Assembly (NCBI RefSeq): GCF_003318255.1
Contig: NZ_QOCF01000014.1
Coordinates: 186,001-250,000 of the forward strand
Direction: 5' to 3'
DNA from: Ruegeria sp. A3M17
Lineage (GTDB): Bacteria; Pseudomonadota; Alphaproteobacteria; Rhodobacterales; Rhodobacteraceae
DNA length: 64,000 nucleotides
The notes under the pieces are model-generated. The model did no database searches. It was not told the origin of the DNA and worked only from the letters and a program-made list of their open reading frames with translations. The translations under genes and the position numbers were made by a program. Shown in pieces: positions 1 through 9,121 of the stretch (position 1 is its first letter; every line of letters begins with the position of its first letter).

Positions 1-159
1 GGCAATGTTGACCTGCACGTGAACGTCGATGTTGCAAAGCTGTTTGACGGGCCTTCGCAAATTGATCTGCAAAAGCTCTCATCGGTCAAATTCAACCGCG
101 AAGACGCCGCCATGCTGGCCGACAATTACGAGGCCATGATCACCCCATCGTTTAAGTGA
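1..159 (+). CDS. C-terminal fragment of a possible MbnP-like metal-binding protein
   Basis: The reading frame is open from the first base to a TGA at 157-159 and encodes the last 52 residues of a protein that starts outside the window. The fragment carries a strand-rich stretch (VDLHVNVDVAKLF) followed by ID..KLSSVKF and a short C-terminal helix ending near MITPSFK. That pattern recalls the end of MbnP-type copper-binding proteins, but the diagnostic N-terminal part is missing, so the assignment is tentative. It converges on the outer-membrane protein gene that ends at 199. Confidence 0.4.
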   Translation, partial: GNVDLHVNVDVAKLFDGPSQIDLQKLSSVKFNREDAAMLADNYEAMITPSFK

Positions 160-182
160 ATTCGGATCGTGCAAGGTTTGAA

Positions 183-197
183 GGGCTCAAAAAGCCC
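183..197. terminator. Short hairpin between convergent genes
   Basis: GGGCT and AGCCC form a 5-bp stem around an A-rich loop, between the stop at 159 (plus strand) and the stop at 199 (minus strand). It could act as a weak bidirectional terminator. The stem is short and the U-tract poor. Confidence 0.3.
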
Positions 198-198
198 C

Positions 199-951
199 TC
201 AGAACCGATAGGTCGCGCCGATCAACGGGCCGGACTGGTCAAACGTGAAATCGTTGCCGTCAATCTCGTGATCGAAAGAGATATAGCGATAACCGCCACG
301 GATCACCCACCTGTCGTTGATTTCATAGTCGGCAGTCAGCAAGACCTGCCATGTTTCGCTGTCGCTGCTGAAGCCGCCATAGTCAAAAAAGCCAGTGCCG
401 GACCACCTGTCGTTGAACGCGACGCGGGCTCGGACGCCAATGACCGGGTCGGTCCAGCTTTCATCAACACTGACGGACCGGCCCGGGGCTGCTCCGGGAA
501 GGACGGTGAAATCGGTCTGCGTCCGAAACCAGCGGAAACCGCCGACCAAGTCCACATAGGAAGTATCTGTAGTATAAGCCCGGTACCCAACATAGCCGCT
601 GAAAAATTGTGTTGTGAGAGAGGTTTCAAGACCAGAGCTTGCCGGACCGGGCGTGTCGTTGCTGAAAGAGACGTCCACATAGTTGTAGTCGGCCAATAGT
701 GACCAGCGCCCGTTCGATGCACCAAAGACGCCCATGAAGGCCAGATCGAGATTTTTTAGCGCGTCAGAGAAACTCAGCGTTCCATCAACGGTGCCGCGGG
801 CTGTTTCCTGCGTAACCTCCGTTTCAGGCATGAACAGGTAAATTGTTGCCTCATAGGACCAATCGGACTGCTGCGCCACAGCGGCAGTTGTCATTGGAAT
901 CCAGGTCGCCACGGCCCACGCAGCGGTTGTTATTGCCCTCTTAAAGACCAT
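199..951 (-). CDS. Outer-membrane beta-barrel protein, sulfatase-locus paralogue 1
   Basis: About 250 residues. The N-terminus (MVFKRAITTAAWAVATW...AVAQQ) is a clear Sec signal peptide. The start at 951 has GGAGGA at good spacing; an in-frame start 48 bases further upstream would put charged residues before the signal peptide. The mature part consists of alternating amphipathic strands with many aromatic and Gly/Asp turns and ends in Phe (ATYRF), as expected of an outer-membrane beta-barrel. It is a paralogue of the 271-residue protein at 58898-59713: same YLF.P opening, LADYNYVDV/VDANYVGI strand and RGGYRYISFD/TFGYRYFSVD strand. It is the last gene of the sulfatase-DUF3179 operon. A role in substrate entry or surface binding is inferred from context only. 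Confidence 0.75.
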   Translation of the reverse strand: MVFKRAITTAAWAVATWIPMTTAAVAQQSDWSYEATIYLFMPETEVTQETARGTVDGTLSFSDALKNLDLAFMGVFGASNGRWSLLADYNYVDVSFSNDTPGPASSGLETSLTTQFFSGYVGYRAYTTDTSYVDLVGGFRWFRTQTDFTVLPGAAPGRSVSVDESWTDPVIGVRARVAFNDRWSGTGFFDYGGFSSDSETWQVLLTADYEINDRWVIRGGYRYISFDHEIDGNDFTFDQSGPLIGATYRF

Positions 952-999
952 TTTGATCCTCCGTTTGTTCCAATTTGGCAATCTGATCTGATTGCTCAC

Positions 1000-2244
1000 T
1001 CATTCAGCGGCTTCGCCAGACTGTTGTACGCGCGCACCGACACGGTTGATATCGGTTTCCGGAAAGAACTCGGACCAGACATGCCAGAAAACACCCGCTC
1101 GCAGGGTCTCGACGCGTTGCAGTTTTCCTTGATCTGACATCCCCCAGAAATCGCAGCGGGTGATGGGCTGGCCTTTGTCATTGTACCAAACGCCAAGGCT
1201 TTCGTATTTTGGGTCCAGGCTGACAACCACGTCTCGCCCACCGACATTTGCGTTTACGATCCAGTCATTCTCGACCACGAAATCATCGGTCCAGCAGGCA
1301 GCGTCGTTGCCGATCGTGATCCCCCAGACATAGGACTTATTCGGTAGCCGGTTGTCCGAACTGTCCATGTTGTCCATGACGGGCGCATCTTCCTGATGCT
1401 GGCGCGCGATCCCCCAACCAAAGGTTATCTCGGTCGCCATGTCCAGCAGCCGCAAGAATGGGTTGGGCGAGGGCGTGTTCAGATACACCTCGCCATCGGG
1501 AAACGCTTTTTGAAATCCGCGGAACGTCATCCGATACGTGGGCCAGGGCTGCATCTTTGCGTCAGGGCGCACAGGGCAGGCGGGCCCATCCGCGCCAGTA
1601 TCACGATCTGCCTCGCGAAACCCATAGATCTGTTGGATGGGCTCCCCGGTTTCGTTGTCTCGCAGGATCAGATTGTTGCCATGTTGGGCCAACACTTCAA
1701 GATCCAGCCGGTTGCCTTCGATGCGTGGGGCATAGCCTTGCCCAAGGTTGGCCATCGCGCAAAAGGTCATGACGATATCTTCGCCACCCAGCCCGTCAGC
1801 ATTGCCGGCCAAATGGGGCCGCATGATCTGCGCATCGGGATGCGCGCGGGCGTGACCATTGTTTTCAATAACGATGACCGGCGCGGTCGGGCCGATGAAT
1901 TCTTGCGCCTCGGCAATAGGAAAGAAGGCCGCAGTGTTGAGTTGGTTCCTCAGCCCCAGATGGACCCACACATAGGGAAAGCCATACAGAACAAGAACCA
2001 GCAGCGCCGCGATCAGCCACAACCAGAACGGGCCGCCACCCAGAATGAAATGCGCAAGCGTAGCGACGGCAAATCCGCCCAAACCTATAGCAATCAGGCG
2101 GTACTCGTGCCGGATAAACCGGATCATGTTTTTGCGTTTAACCTTAAGCACCATTTGCGAAATGTCGCCAAGATCGCGGAAATAGACGAACCCGACACCC
2201 AGTGAAACGACCAAACCCAGAGCGAAAATGATGTTTCCTGCCAT
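1000..2244 (-). CDS. DUF3179-domain membrane protein
   Basis: 414 residues. The N-terminal 100 residues contain about three membrane segments (GNIIFALGLVVSLGVGFVYF, a second around residues 51-68, a third ending YGFPYVWV). The rest matches the DUF3179 pattern: a HARAHP motif near the start of the domain, TFCAMANLGQGY where the family has its Cys-containing core, then a beta-rich body with YRMTFRGFQKAFPDGEVYL. No enzymatic function is established for the family. The start has AGGA in AGGATAACCAT before ATG. It lies 48 bp upstream of the beta-barrel gene and 62 bp downstream of the sulfatase on the same strand, so the three are probably one operon. Confidence 0.75.
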   Translation of the reverse strand: MAGNIIFALGLVVSLGVGFVYFRDLGDISQMVLKVKRKNMIRFIRHEYRLIAIGLGGFAVATLAHFILGGGPFWLWLIAALLVLVLYGFPYVWVHLGLRNQLNTAAFFPIAEAQEFIGPTAPVIVIENNGHARAHPDAQIMRPHLAGNADGLGGEDIVMTFCAMANLGQGYAPRIEGNRLDLEVLAQHGNNLILRDNETGEPIQQIYGFREADRDTGADGPACPVRPDAKMQPWPTYRMTFRGFQKAFPDGEVYLNTPSPNPFLRLLDMATEITFGWGIARQHQEDAPVMDNMDSSDNRLPNKSYVWGITIGNDAACWTDDFVVENDWIVNANVGGRDVVVSLDPKYESLGVWYNDKGQPITRCDFWGMSDQGKLQRVETLRAGVFWHVWSEFFPETDINRVGARVQQSGEAAE

Positions 2245-2306
2245 ATGGTTATCCTATTTTCGGGTTCCAATAGGCCGCCTGCGGGAAAACTGCGGGCGGT
2301 CAGGGA

Positions 2307-3974
2307 TTATTGCTGTGGTGCCGCGCGTTTTATGAGAAACGCATCTACGGCTAGCTGGGTTTCGGGGCGGGTGTTTTCGATCCCCTCATAGGGCGCGCCA
2401 TAAGCTGGAGGCACATCCGGGAATTTTTCCTTTCGTGCCATGTGACGACCCAAGATGCGCACAAACTCCTGGCCGCCCCATGCGCCAACCTCGGTCGAGA
2501 CTGAAAATTCTTCACGAGTATCTCGGTAGAGGTCAAAGAACTTGGCCGCGATCGGGTTCTTGCCCGGAGGCGGCAAGATGAGTTTGAGCTGATCCTTGAC
2601 GATCGCTTCGGGTTTTTTGTCCGAATAGATGATCACGTGATCGCGACGCGATTTGGATTCATCGTCGAAAAGTAGCGCAGCGGATTGATCCACTCCGTCA
2701 ATCAGGCGGTCGCGCGGTATGAACTCATCAGCACCGGCAAACCGCGACAAAGTGGTATAAAGGTCCGAGACGTGGATGATACTGTTGAGCAGCCCGTCCG
2801 CTTCGATCATGCCGGGCCATCGAATAAAGGCGTCAACTCGCACGCCACCTTCAGTGGTGTCAGCCTTGCCGCCACGGAAGATCATCGGTGTGAACCCAGA
2901 TTGCGGTGAATATTTGGTAAAATGGCCGTTGTCGCCCATTACAATAACGATGGTGTTCTCAGCCAATCCAAGCTCGTCAATCTTGGCAAAGAGATCTCCA
3001 AGCCATTGGTCAAGTAGCTGCATTTTGTCGACATAAAGGCCGCCATTTGCGCTTTTTGGTCCGGTCCGGCCGGTCCGTGTGTTGTCCAGTGGGATCATCG
3101 GCCAGTATTGCAGGAAGAACTGATCCTCGCCACCAGCCAAGCGCTCTAGTTCTTCCATGGTCTTGTCTTGGAAGGCTTGGTTCATCTCGTCATACTTGGC
3201 CGCGTTCCAGCGTTCGCCGGGTTTCATCCTAATTTCGCGGATGGGCCCCCCGGCCTCGCCTTCAATCACGGTCATCATGGCCGAGGCGTCGGGTCGGAAC
3301 CACTTGTCGACAGTATACTTGTCGTCATAATCGTTGATGGCTACGGAAACCTGCTCCTTAATCGCGTCATCGTGGAATATGGTTAACTGACCTTGCTGAT
3401 GAATCGCATGCTGGGCATAGTCAAACCCCTGATTCATTGCCCAGCTTTCTGAAATGTCACCCATATGCCATTTGCCAACATGACTCGTGGAGTAGCCGGC
3501 CTGCTTAAGCACTTCAGCGAGTGTAATTTCGCCACCCGGCAGGCCTTCTCCGGCAATATCAACTTGTGTGTTCCCCATACCCATACGGACAGGCAGGCGT
3601 CCGGTCATTTGTGCCACGCGCGTTGGTGTGCACGAAGGTTCGGTGTACATCCGAACCATCCGCATGGCCTGATCCGAGAAGTCATTAATGTTCGGTGTTT
3701 CATACCCGCGTACTGCATTCAGCTCTGGGATGCCCATATCCCCAAAGCCCAAGTCATCGATCAGTACACTGACGATATTTGGAGGGTTTCCACCGTTACT
3801 TTCCCGAAACGCAGCCAGTGCTTGGTCAACGGCCGCGTCATCCTGGGCCCATTGCGATCCAAGCTGTGCTTGAAGGATATAGAATTCCGCATCGTGTTGA
3901 ATTGGGTTTTCCTGCGCTTCAGCTGATAAGGCGGCAAAGCCCATCGACAACACAAAAACACACTGCAATTTCAT
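2307..3974 (-). CDS. Secreted sulfatase (arylsulfatase family), copy 1
   Basis: 555 residues with a signal peptide ending near AEAQE, so a periplasmic or exported enzyme. It hydrolyses a sulfate ester; the substrate is unknown. The type I sulfatase core is clear: the metal-binding DD at residues 73-74 (LIDDLGFGDMG) and the formylglycine signature CTPTR with Cys115 (TEPSCTPTRVAQMTGR), followed by HVGKWHMGD and MGDNGH. The Cys must be converted to formylglycine by a maturase that is not in the window. The start has GGGGAG upstream. A roughly 40-residue extension before the catalytic domain (Q..AQLGSQWAQDD) is shared with copy 2 at 56418, as are most landmarks, with the catalytic Cys at the same residue number. 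First gene of the operon with DUF3179 and the outer-membrane protein. Confidence 0.9.
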   Translation of the reverse strand: MKLQCVFVLSMGFAALSAEAQENPIQHDAEFYILQAQLGSQWAQDDAAVDQALAAFRESNGGNPPNIVSVLIDDLGFGDMGIPELNAVRGYETPNINDFSDQAMRMVRMYTEPSCTPTRVAQMTGRLPVRMGMGNTQVDIAGEGLPGGEITLAEVLKQAGYSTSHVGKWHMGDISESWAMNQGFDYAQHAIHQQGQLTIFHDDAIKEQVSVAINDYDDKYTVDKWFRPDASAMMTVIEGEAGGPIREIRMKPGERWNAAKYDEMNQAFQDKTMEELERLAGGEDQFFLQYWPMIPLDNTRTGRTGPKSANGGLYVDKMQLLDQWLGDLFAKIDELGLAENTIVIVMGDNGHFTKYSPQSGFTPMIFRGGKADTTEGGVRVDAFIRWPGMIEADGLLNSIIHVSDLYTTLSRFAGADEFIPRDRLIDGVDQSAALLFDDESKSRRDHVIIYSDKKPEAIVKDQLKLILPPPGKNPIAAKFFDLYRDTREEFSVSTEVGAWGGQEFVRILGRHMARKEKFPDVPPAYGAPYEGIENTRPETQLAVDAFLIKRAAPQQ

Positions 3975-4227
3975 TCTAATCTCCCCTTCAGAATGCCGAC
4001 TCTACAGCGCAGGCTGTTTGTCATATTGAAACATTATTATATTTGCTGTTGAAACGCTACGTTGCAAAAGCCGGGTGGAGGCTGCGTTTCGATTTCTTCG
4101 GAAAGTCCGTCATATGCTGGCCGTATGCCACGTGTCTTTGCGTCTGACGGTAGAACCCCGGAAGGTTGCGAAAACCACCCGAAATGTACGAGCGAGGCGG
4201 GTAATGCGAACTGCGTGTTTCGGTTCG

Positions 4228-5187
4228 TCAAATATTCGGCCCAAACACCGACCATCCGGTTGCGCGGACCAGCTCCTGATATGCAATGCTGGCCAGATGC
4301 GAGTTGCCTTTTGCGTCCAGTCCCGGGCTCCAGGCTGTAACAGCTGCGATGCCTGGAACAATACACAGGATGCCGCCTCCGACACCGCTTTTGGCGGGAA
4401 GCCCGACGCGGAATGCAAACTCGCCCGAGGCGTCATAAGATCCGCACATCATCATCAGCGCAGTCACTCTGCGCGCTCGCTGCGCGGACAGAACGGTTGA
4501 ACCATCTGCCGGGTTCTGCCCCGCGGCGGCCAGATATCGGCCCGCAACCGCCAATTGACGACATGACATGGCGATGCTGCATTGGCGGAAATATAGCGAC
4601 AGAACATCTTCGACCGGCGCTTTTAGGTTTCCCTCGGCTTTCATGAAATGCGCAAGTGCCCTGTTTCTGGACCCTGTCCGCATCTCGGAGTCTGCAACGG
4701 CCTTGTCCACTTGAATGGACTGATCCTCTGCGAGCGTCCGGCAAAGGTTCAGTACATCGTTGACCGCCTCATCCGAGCTTCGGTCTTCTAGCAGAACGTC
4801 GGCCACGACGATGGCTCCGGGGTTTATGAACGGGTTTCTGGGAATTCCACGTTCATGTTCGAGCTGGACGATTGAGTTAAACGGATCGCCCGAAGGCTCA
4901 CGCCCCACACGTTGCCAAAGGGTCGCGCCCACATGTTGCAGGGCTTCTGTCAGCGAAAAAACCTTGGAAATGCTTTGAATGGAAAACAACGTGTCCGCGT
5001 TTCCGGCCGATACAGGCGCGCCGTCAATGGGCGCGACGGCGATGCCGAACTGGTTCAGGTCAACCCCGGCAAGTTCGGGAATATATCGGGCGACCTTTCC
5101 GCGTTCGGACATGCCGGCAACGCGATCGGCGATGTCATCCAGAATGACCTGCAACTCACCGGTTTCAATCACGCTGGGTCTCGGCAT
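4228..5187 (-). CDS. glsA: Glutaminase A
   Basis: 319 residues, usual length for GlsA. It deamidates L-glutamine to glutamate and ammonia in the cytoplasm. It belongs to the serine-dependent, beta-lactamase-like glutaminase family. The S-x-x-K motif is Ser72-Ile-Ser-Lys75 in [11 protein letters not shown], and the family landmarks [19 protein letters not shown] and KSGVGGGI are present. The start at 5187 is preceded by GGAGGAGG five bases upstream and lies inside the end of the symporter gene, giving a 23-bp overlap and probably coupled translation. Longer in-frame starts would extend further into the symporter and lack such a site. Pairing with an AGCS symporter resembles the Bacillus glsA-glnT pair. 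Confidence 0.92.
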   Translation of the reverse strand: MPRPSVIETGELQVILDDIADRVAGMSERGKVARYIPELAGVDLNQFGIAVAPIDGAPVSAGNADTLFSIQSISKVFSLTEALQHVGATLWQRVGREPSGDPFNSIVQLEHERGIPRNPFINPGAIVVADVLLEDRSSDEAVNDVLNLCRTLAEDQSIQVDKAVADSEMRTGSRNRALAHFMKAEGNLKAPVEDVLSLYFRQCSIAMSCRQLAVAGRYLAAAGQNPADGSTVLSAQRARRVTALMMMCGSYDASGEFAFRVGLPAKSGVGGGILCIVPGIAAVTAWSPGLDAKGNSHLASIAYQELVRATGWSVFGPNI

Positions 5188-6604
5188 GTGCCTCCTCCGT
5201 CCAGACAGAGTGGTCCACGCCTTTGTCAAATTCAGGGAATTTGCTTGCAACAAAACGGGGCTCAAGATTCTGTCTGCGCTGCGTGAAATAGTCCACGGTC
5301 AGTTTGTATACCGTGCCCGACAGCAGCACGATGGCGACCAGGTTGATGGTTGCCATTACGCCCATGGCTGCGTCTGCAAAATTGAACACTGTGCTGACCG
5401 CTTGCACCGCACCCCAGACGACCATGGCAAGACAGCCCAGGCGCAAGATGTAGATGGGCACTTTGCCTTCCAGTTTCAGAAACGTCATGGCATTTTCTGC
5501 GTATGAGTAGTTTCCCAATATCGACGTAAAGCCAAAAAACACGATTGCGATTGCGATAAAATGGCGCCCGATTTCACCCAGATGGACCGCTGCTGCATCC
5601 TGAGTTAGTCGCATTCCGGTGGCCCCGTCTGGTTCAATGGCACCAGACAGCAGGATCAGCAATGCGGTCGCGGTGGCGACCAGTATCGTATCCACGAAAC
5701 AGCCAAACGCCTGAACCAATCCTTGGCTCGAAGGATGATGCGGAGCCGGTGTGGCAACGGCCGCGATATTGGGGGCCGAACCCATGCCAGCTTCGTTTGA
5801 AAACAACCCGCGCTTGATACCATTGAGCGCTGCTGCCATCACGCCACCCGTGACGCCGCCTGCGGCTTCCTGAAGGCCAAAGGCCCCTGCAACGATAGAC
5901 CACAGCATTGCAGGCACCTGTGGCAGGTTCATGACGACGACGACACAGGCCAGCAACAGGTAAAGTCCGGCCATGAGCGGCACGACGATTTCGGCAAACC
6001 GCGCAATGGTTCGGATGCCGCCAAAAATGACCACAGCAGCGGCAGCCGCCAGCGCAAGACCAGCAATCAATTTGTTCAACCCGAACGCGCCTTCGAACGC
6101 CTCGGCGATTGAGTTGGATTGGACGGCGACAAAAACAAGGCCGAAACTGACGATCAGGCAGATCGAAAAGATCACACCGGCCCAGGGCGCGTTCAGCGCA
6201 TTGGCCATGTAGAAAGCAGGACCGCCACGGTACCGCCCGTTCGAAGATGTGACCTTGTAAAGTTGCGCCAGAGTGCTTTCGGAATAAGCCGTTGCCATCC
6301 CGACCAGGGCCACGATCCACATCCAGAAGATGGCGCCGGGGCCACCCAGAGTCAAAGCCACAGCGACACCGGCCAGGTTCCCAGTGCCAACGCGTGACGC
6401 CAGACTAACGGTCAGTGCCTGAAATGGTGTAATTCCGCGTTTGTCAGTGGATTTGGACGAGGTCAGAACTCGGATCATCTCGCCGAAATGTAGAAACTGC
6501 AGCGCGCCCAGACGAATGGTAAAAAATACGCCGACGCCGAGCAACCCGTAGATCAGGACGTAGTTCCAAAGAATAGAGTTAATGCCGTTAACAATTGCTT
6601 CCAT
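5165..6604 (-). CDS. AGCS-family sodium/amino-acid symporter, probably for glutamine
   Basis: 479 residues, about ten hydrophobic membrane helices. The family signature is visible in [22 protein letters not shown] and in the segment from [17 protein letters not shown]. The AGCS family imports alanine, glycine or glutamine with Na+. The overlap with glsA downstream argues for glutamine as substrate, which is inference from context. The start has CAGGAGG upstream. The roughly 300 bp before it (6605-6908) holds the promoter region and, at its other end, the terminator of the gene at 6909. Confidence 0.88.
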   Translation of the reverse strand: MEAIVNGINSILWNYVLIYGLLGVGVFFTIRLGALQFLHFGEMIRVLTSSKSTDKRGITPFQALTVSLASRVGTGNLAGVAVALTLGGPGAIFWMWIVALVGMATAYSESTLAQLYKVTSSNGRYRGGPAFYMANALNAPWAGVIFSICLIVSFGLVFVAVQSNSIAEAFEGAFGLNKLIAGLALAAAAAVVIFGGIRTIARFAEIVVPLMAGLYLLLACVVVVMNLPQVPAMLWSIVAGAFGLQEAAGGVTGGVMAAALNGIKRGLFSNEAGMGSAPNIAAVATPAPHHPSSQGLVQAFGCFVDTILVATATALLILLSGAIEPDGATGMRLTQDAAAVHLGEIGRHFIAIAIVFFGFTSILGNYSYAENAMTFLKLEGKVPIYILRLGCLAMVVWGAVQAVSTVFNFADAAMGVMATINLVAIVLLSGTVYKLTVDYFTQRRQNLEPRFVASKFPEFDKGVDHSVWTEEAHAETQRD

Positions 6605-6842
6605 CGTCCGCCTCCTGAGAATTCAGACCGTTCGAAAAAGCAGCTAAAATACGATGCTTGTTCTTCCATCATGCACGAAGGGAGGGTCGCCGAGTCAAGC
6701 TTCAAACCCGAAAATCGGCGAAACGTCCCGACATATACAATTGATTTAACGATGAGAATTTGTTCGGGTGACGACTTTTTGCGCGGCTTCAACTACAGGC
6801 TGACCTGCTTGTTCCGAAGGTTGTGAGCGAACTGCGAAAAGG

Positions 6843-6871
6843 GCTTTCGGGGCGCAGATCGTCCCGAAAGC
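6843..6871 (-). terminator. Rho-independent-type terminator downstream of the cysteine synthase gene
   Basis: GCTTTCGGG and CCCGAAAGC form a perfect 9-bp stem 37 bp past the stop at 6909. Read on the minus strand it is followed by CCTTTTCG, a short T-rich run. Confidence 0.6.
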
Positions 6872-6908
6872 TATAGTTATAGAAGCGTCCAGATGAAGTG
6901 TGCTTTGC

Positions 6909-7985
6909 CTATTCAGCGGCCATCTGTGCGGAAGGTGTCGACATCGAAATCACGCGCTCGTCTTCGGTCATATCTTCTTCGATCCCGTCGAAAAGTGGTG
7001 TGGAGAGATAGCGCTCGCCCGTGTCTGGCAACATCACTAGCAAAATGGATCCCTGTGGCGCTTGCTCGGCCACTTTCATAGCTGCAGCAAGCGTCGAGCC
7101 ACCAGATATTCCCGTAAAAATTCCTTCTTCCGACGCCAGCCGTCTGGACCATTCAATCCCCTCGGCACCGGGGACAGGGATCAATTCATCATAGTAATCC
7201 TTGTCGATCGCCTCTTGCAGAACCCATGGGATAAAGTCTGGGGTCCAGCCTTGAATCGGATGTGGCTCAAAATTCGGATGGCTTTCGGTGGGCTGGTGAC
7301 CCTCGTTGCGGGTGTTTGTGTAACCCGATGACACAATCGCTGCGTTGGCGGGCTCTGTCAGGATGATTTTCGTGCCGGGGCGTTCTTTCCGAAGAACGCG
7401 CGCGACACCGGAAACCGTTCCGCCGGTGCCATAGCCGGTGACCCAGTAGTCCAGCCGCTCACCTTCGAAATCTGCCATGATTTCTCGGGCAGTGGTGTTC
7501 TCGTGAATGTCGGCATTTGCTGACGTCTCGAACTGGCTGGCCAGAAACCATCCATTCTGTTCGGCCAGTTCCTTGGCTTTGACATACATGCCAAAGCCCT
7601 TTTGCGCCCGCGGCGTCAGCACGACCTTTGCCCCCAGAAAGCGCATCAGCTTGCGACGCTCGACCGAAAAGCTGTCGGCCATGGTCAACACCAGGGGATA
7701 CCCTTTGGCTGCACACACCATCGCCAGGCCGATCCCAGTGTTTCCGGATGTGGCCTCGACCACGGTCTGGCCGGGTTTCAGCCGCCCGTCACGTTCCGCC
7801 GCCTCGATTATGTTCAGCGCCAAACGATCCTTGACCGAAGCTGCAGGATTGAAAGCCTCGAATTTCACATAGACCGTGACATGTGACGGCGCGATCTTGT
7901 TGATGCGTATGCAGGGCGTGTCACCTACGGTGTCGAGAACACTGTCGTAAAGCCGTTTGCGTCCCTCAGTCTGCCGAATTCCCAT
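6909..7985 (-). CDS. Cysteine synthase family PLP enzyme
   Basis: 358 residues. PLP-dependent beta-replacement enzyme of the O-acetylserine sulfhydrylase / cystathionine beta-synthase family. The PLP lysine is Lys52 in ASVKDR, the phosphate/substrate loop is TSGNTG (residues 79-84), GTGGTVSG is the PLP phosphate loop and GISGGST the C-terminal loop. Most likely it makes cysteine from O-acetylserine and sulfide. It is somewhat longer than typical CysK (about 310-320), with an extra TNTRNEGHQPTESHPNF insertion and an extended tail, so a related beta-substitution activity is possible. The start has AGAGGGAT upstream. Monocistronic, with its own terminator. Confidence 0.85.
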   Translation of the reverse strand: MGIRQTEGRKRLYDSVLDTVGDTPCIRINKIAPSHVTVYVKFEAFNPAASVKDRLALNIIEAAERDGRLKPGQTVVEATSGNTGIGLAMVCAAKGYPLVLTMADSFSVERRKLMRFLGAKVVLTPRAQKGFGMYVKAKELAEQNGWFLASQFETSANADIHENTTAREIMADFEGERLDYWVTGYGTGGTVSGVARVLRKERPGTKIILTEPANAAIVSSGYTNTRNEGHQPTESHPNFEPHPIQGWTPDFIPWVLQEAIDKDYYDELIPVPGAEGIEWSRRLASEEGIFTGISGGSTLAAAMKVAEQAPQGSILLVMLPDTGERYLSTPLFDGIEEDMTEDERVISMSTPSAQMAAE

Positions 7986-8051
7986 GGCGTTATCCCTCTT
8001 TTGGTTGGCAAAATCTGTGCCAGTTTATACCAATTTCGCTGCTTCGGCGCT

Positions 8052-9113
8052 TTAAACATTTGTCTTGGGAGTGACCGACGAAGTCCCGTGCTGAACCGCT
8101 AGTTCAGGATGCCCATAAGCTTTTGGGTACGTCATCGGCACGAATGGGCCTGCGGGAATGACACCATTCCAGCTTCGACCGAAATACCCTTGCCGGCAGT
8201 GATCCAATGAACTGCTAGTCGCCACCCCGGGCAGGCCATGGACGCGACAAAGCCAGCGCCAGAGGTGCGGGTAATCAAGGATTTTGGCACCATTCAGCTT
8301 CATGCGCAGGTAGTAAACCGGGTCATGGCGGTAGAGTGTTGGGAAAAGCCGCAGATCGGCCTCCGAAAAACGGTCCCCGGTAAGAAAGGGTCTGCCATCG
8401 CTGGCCAAGCGGTCTTCCAGCTGTGCCAAGGTCTTGAAATAAGCGTTGAAACTGGCAGCGTAGATGCTTTGGTCAGACGAGAAGCCGGCTTTGTAAGCCC
8501 CGTTGTTGATGGTGACGTAGATTTGCTGGTTCAATTCGTCAATTTCAGCCCGGATCGCAGGATCATCCGGGTACAGGTTTGGCCGGTCGGTTTCATTGCT
8601 TGAACCGCCCAGCAGCGCCGCATTGTCATTCAGCATACGGATGATCTCTGCGCTTTCGTTGTTAACGACGCGGCTGGTCTTTTTGTCATACAGGATCGGA
8701 ACTGAACGCTCATCTGATCCTTCCGCTCGGTAAATGTCGCGAACCAGCCTGAAACCTTGACCCGTTGCTGTTTCCAGAGTGCATTCCGGCAGCGTTGCCC
8801 CGGTTGCCGCAGCAACAAGTTCGGGGGCAAACTGCCAGTTGTTCGGGCCCTCGGGGTCGTCTTCGCCAGTGCGATTGGGGAAGGCCACATCCATCGAAAT
8901 GCTGTCCTGCAAACCCAACACATTGCGCGCCAGCGTCAACCGATGACACCACGGGCAATTCAGCGCAACAAACAGGTGATAGCGCCCCGGTTCAGCCGGG
9001 AACTCTGGATCGCCGATAGCATGTCGGAAACCACTGACGCCGCGCACGAACTCTCCTCGTGCGCGACGTTCTAAGGCATCGGCCTGATCTTCCTGTTTGG
9101 AATGGTCGGTCAT
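8052..9113 (-). CDS. Glutathione S-transferase of the glutathionyl-hydroquinone reductase type
   Basis: 353 residues. A Xi-class GST: N-terminal thioredoxin fold with FVALNCPWCHRLTLAR, in which Cys53 of the CPWC motif is the expected glutathione-reactive residue, and a C-terminal all-helical domain with GDRFSEADLRLFPTLYR. Such enzymes reduce glutathionyl-hydroquinones in the cytoplasm. Family members usually carry CPWA; here the fourth position is a second Cys (Cys56), which could make it a dithiol centre. It follows the hemerythrin gene by 8 bp on the same strand and is probably co-transcribed, suggesting a redox or oxidative stress context. Confidence 0.82.
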   Translation of the reverse strand: MTDHSKQEDQADALERRARGEFVRGVSGFRHAIGDPEFPAEPGRYHLFVALNCPWCHRLTLARNVLGLQDSISMDVAFPNRTGEDDPEGPNNWQFAPELVAAATGATLPECTLETATGQGFRLVRDIYRAEGSDERSVPILYDKKTSRVVNNESAEIIRMLNDNAALLGGSSNETDRPNLYPDDPAIRAEIDELNQQIYVTINNGAYKAGFSSDQSIYAASFNAYFKTLAQLEDRLASDGRPFLTGDRFSEADLRLFPTLYRHDPVYYLRMKLNGAKILDYPHLWRWLCRVHGLPGVATSSSLDHCRQGYFGRSWNGVIPAGPFVPMTYPKAYGHPELAVQHGTSSVTPKTNV

Positions 9114-9121
9114 GCGTGGCC

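Noticed and set aside
2274-2299. Imperfect hairpin between sulfatase 1 and the DUF3179 gene as a terminator
   Set aside because: The stem has a mismatch and no U-tract, and the genes look co-transcribed.
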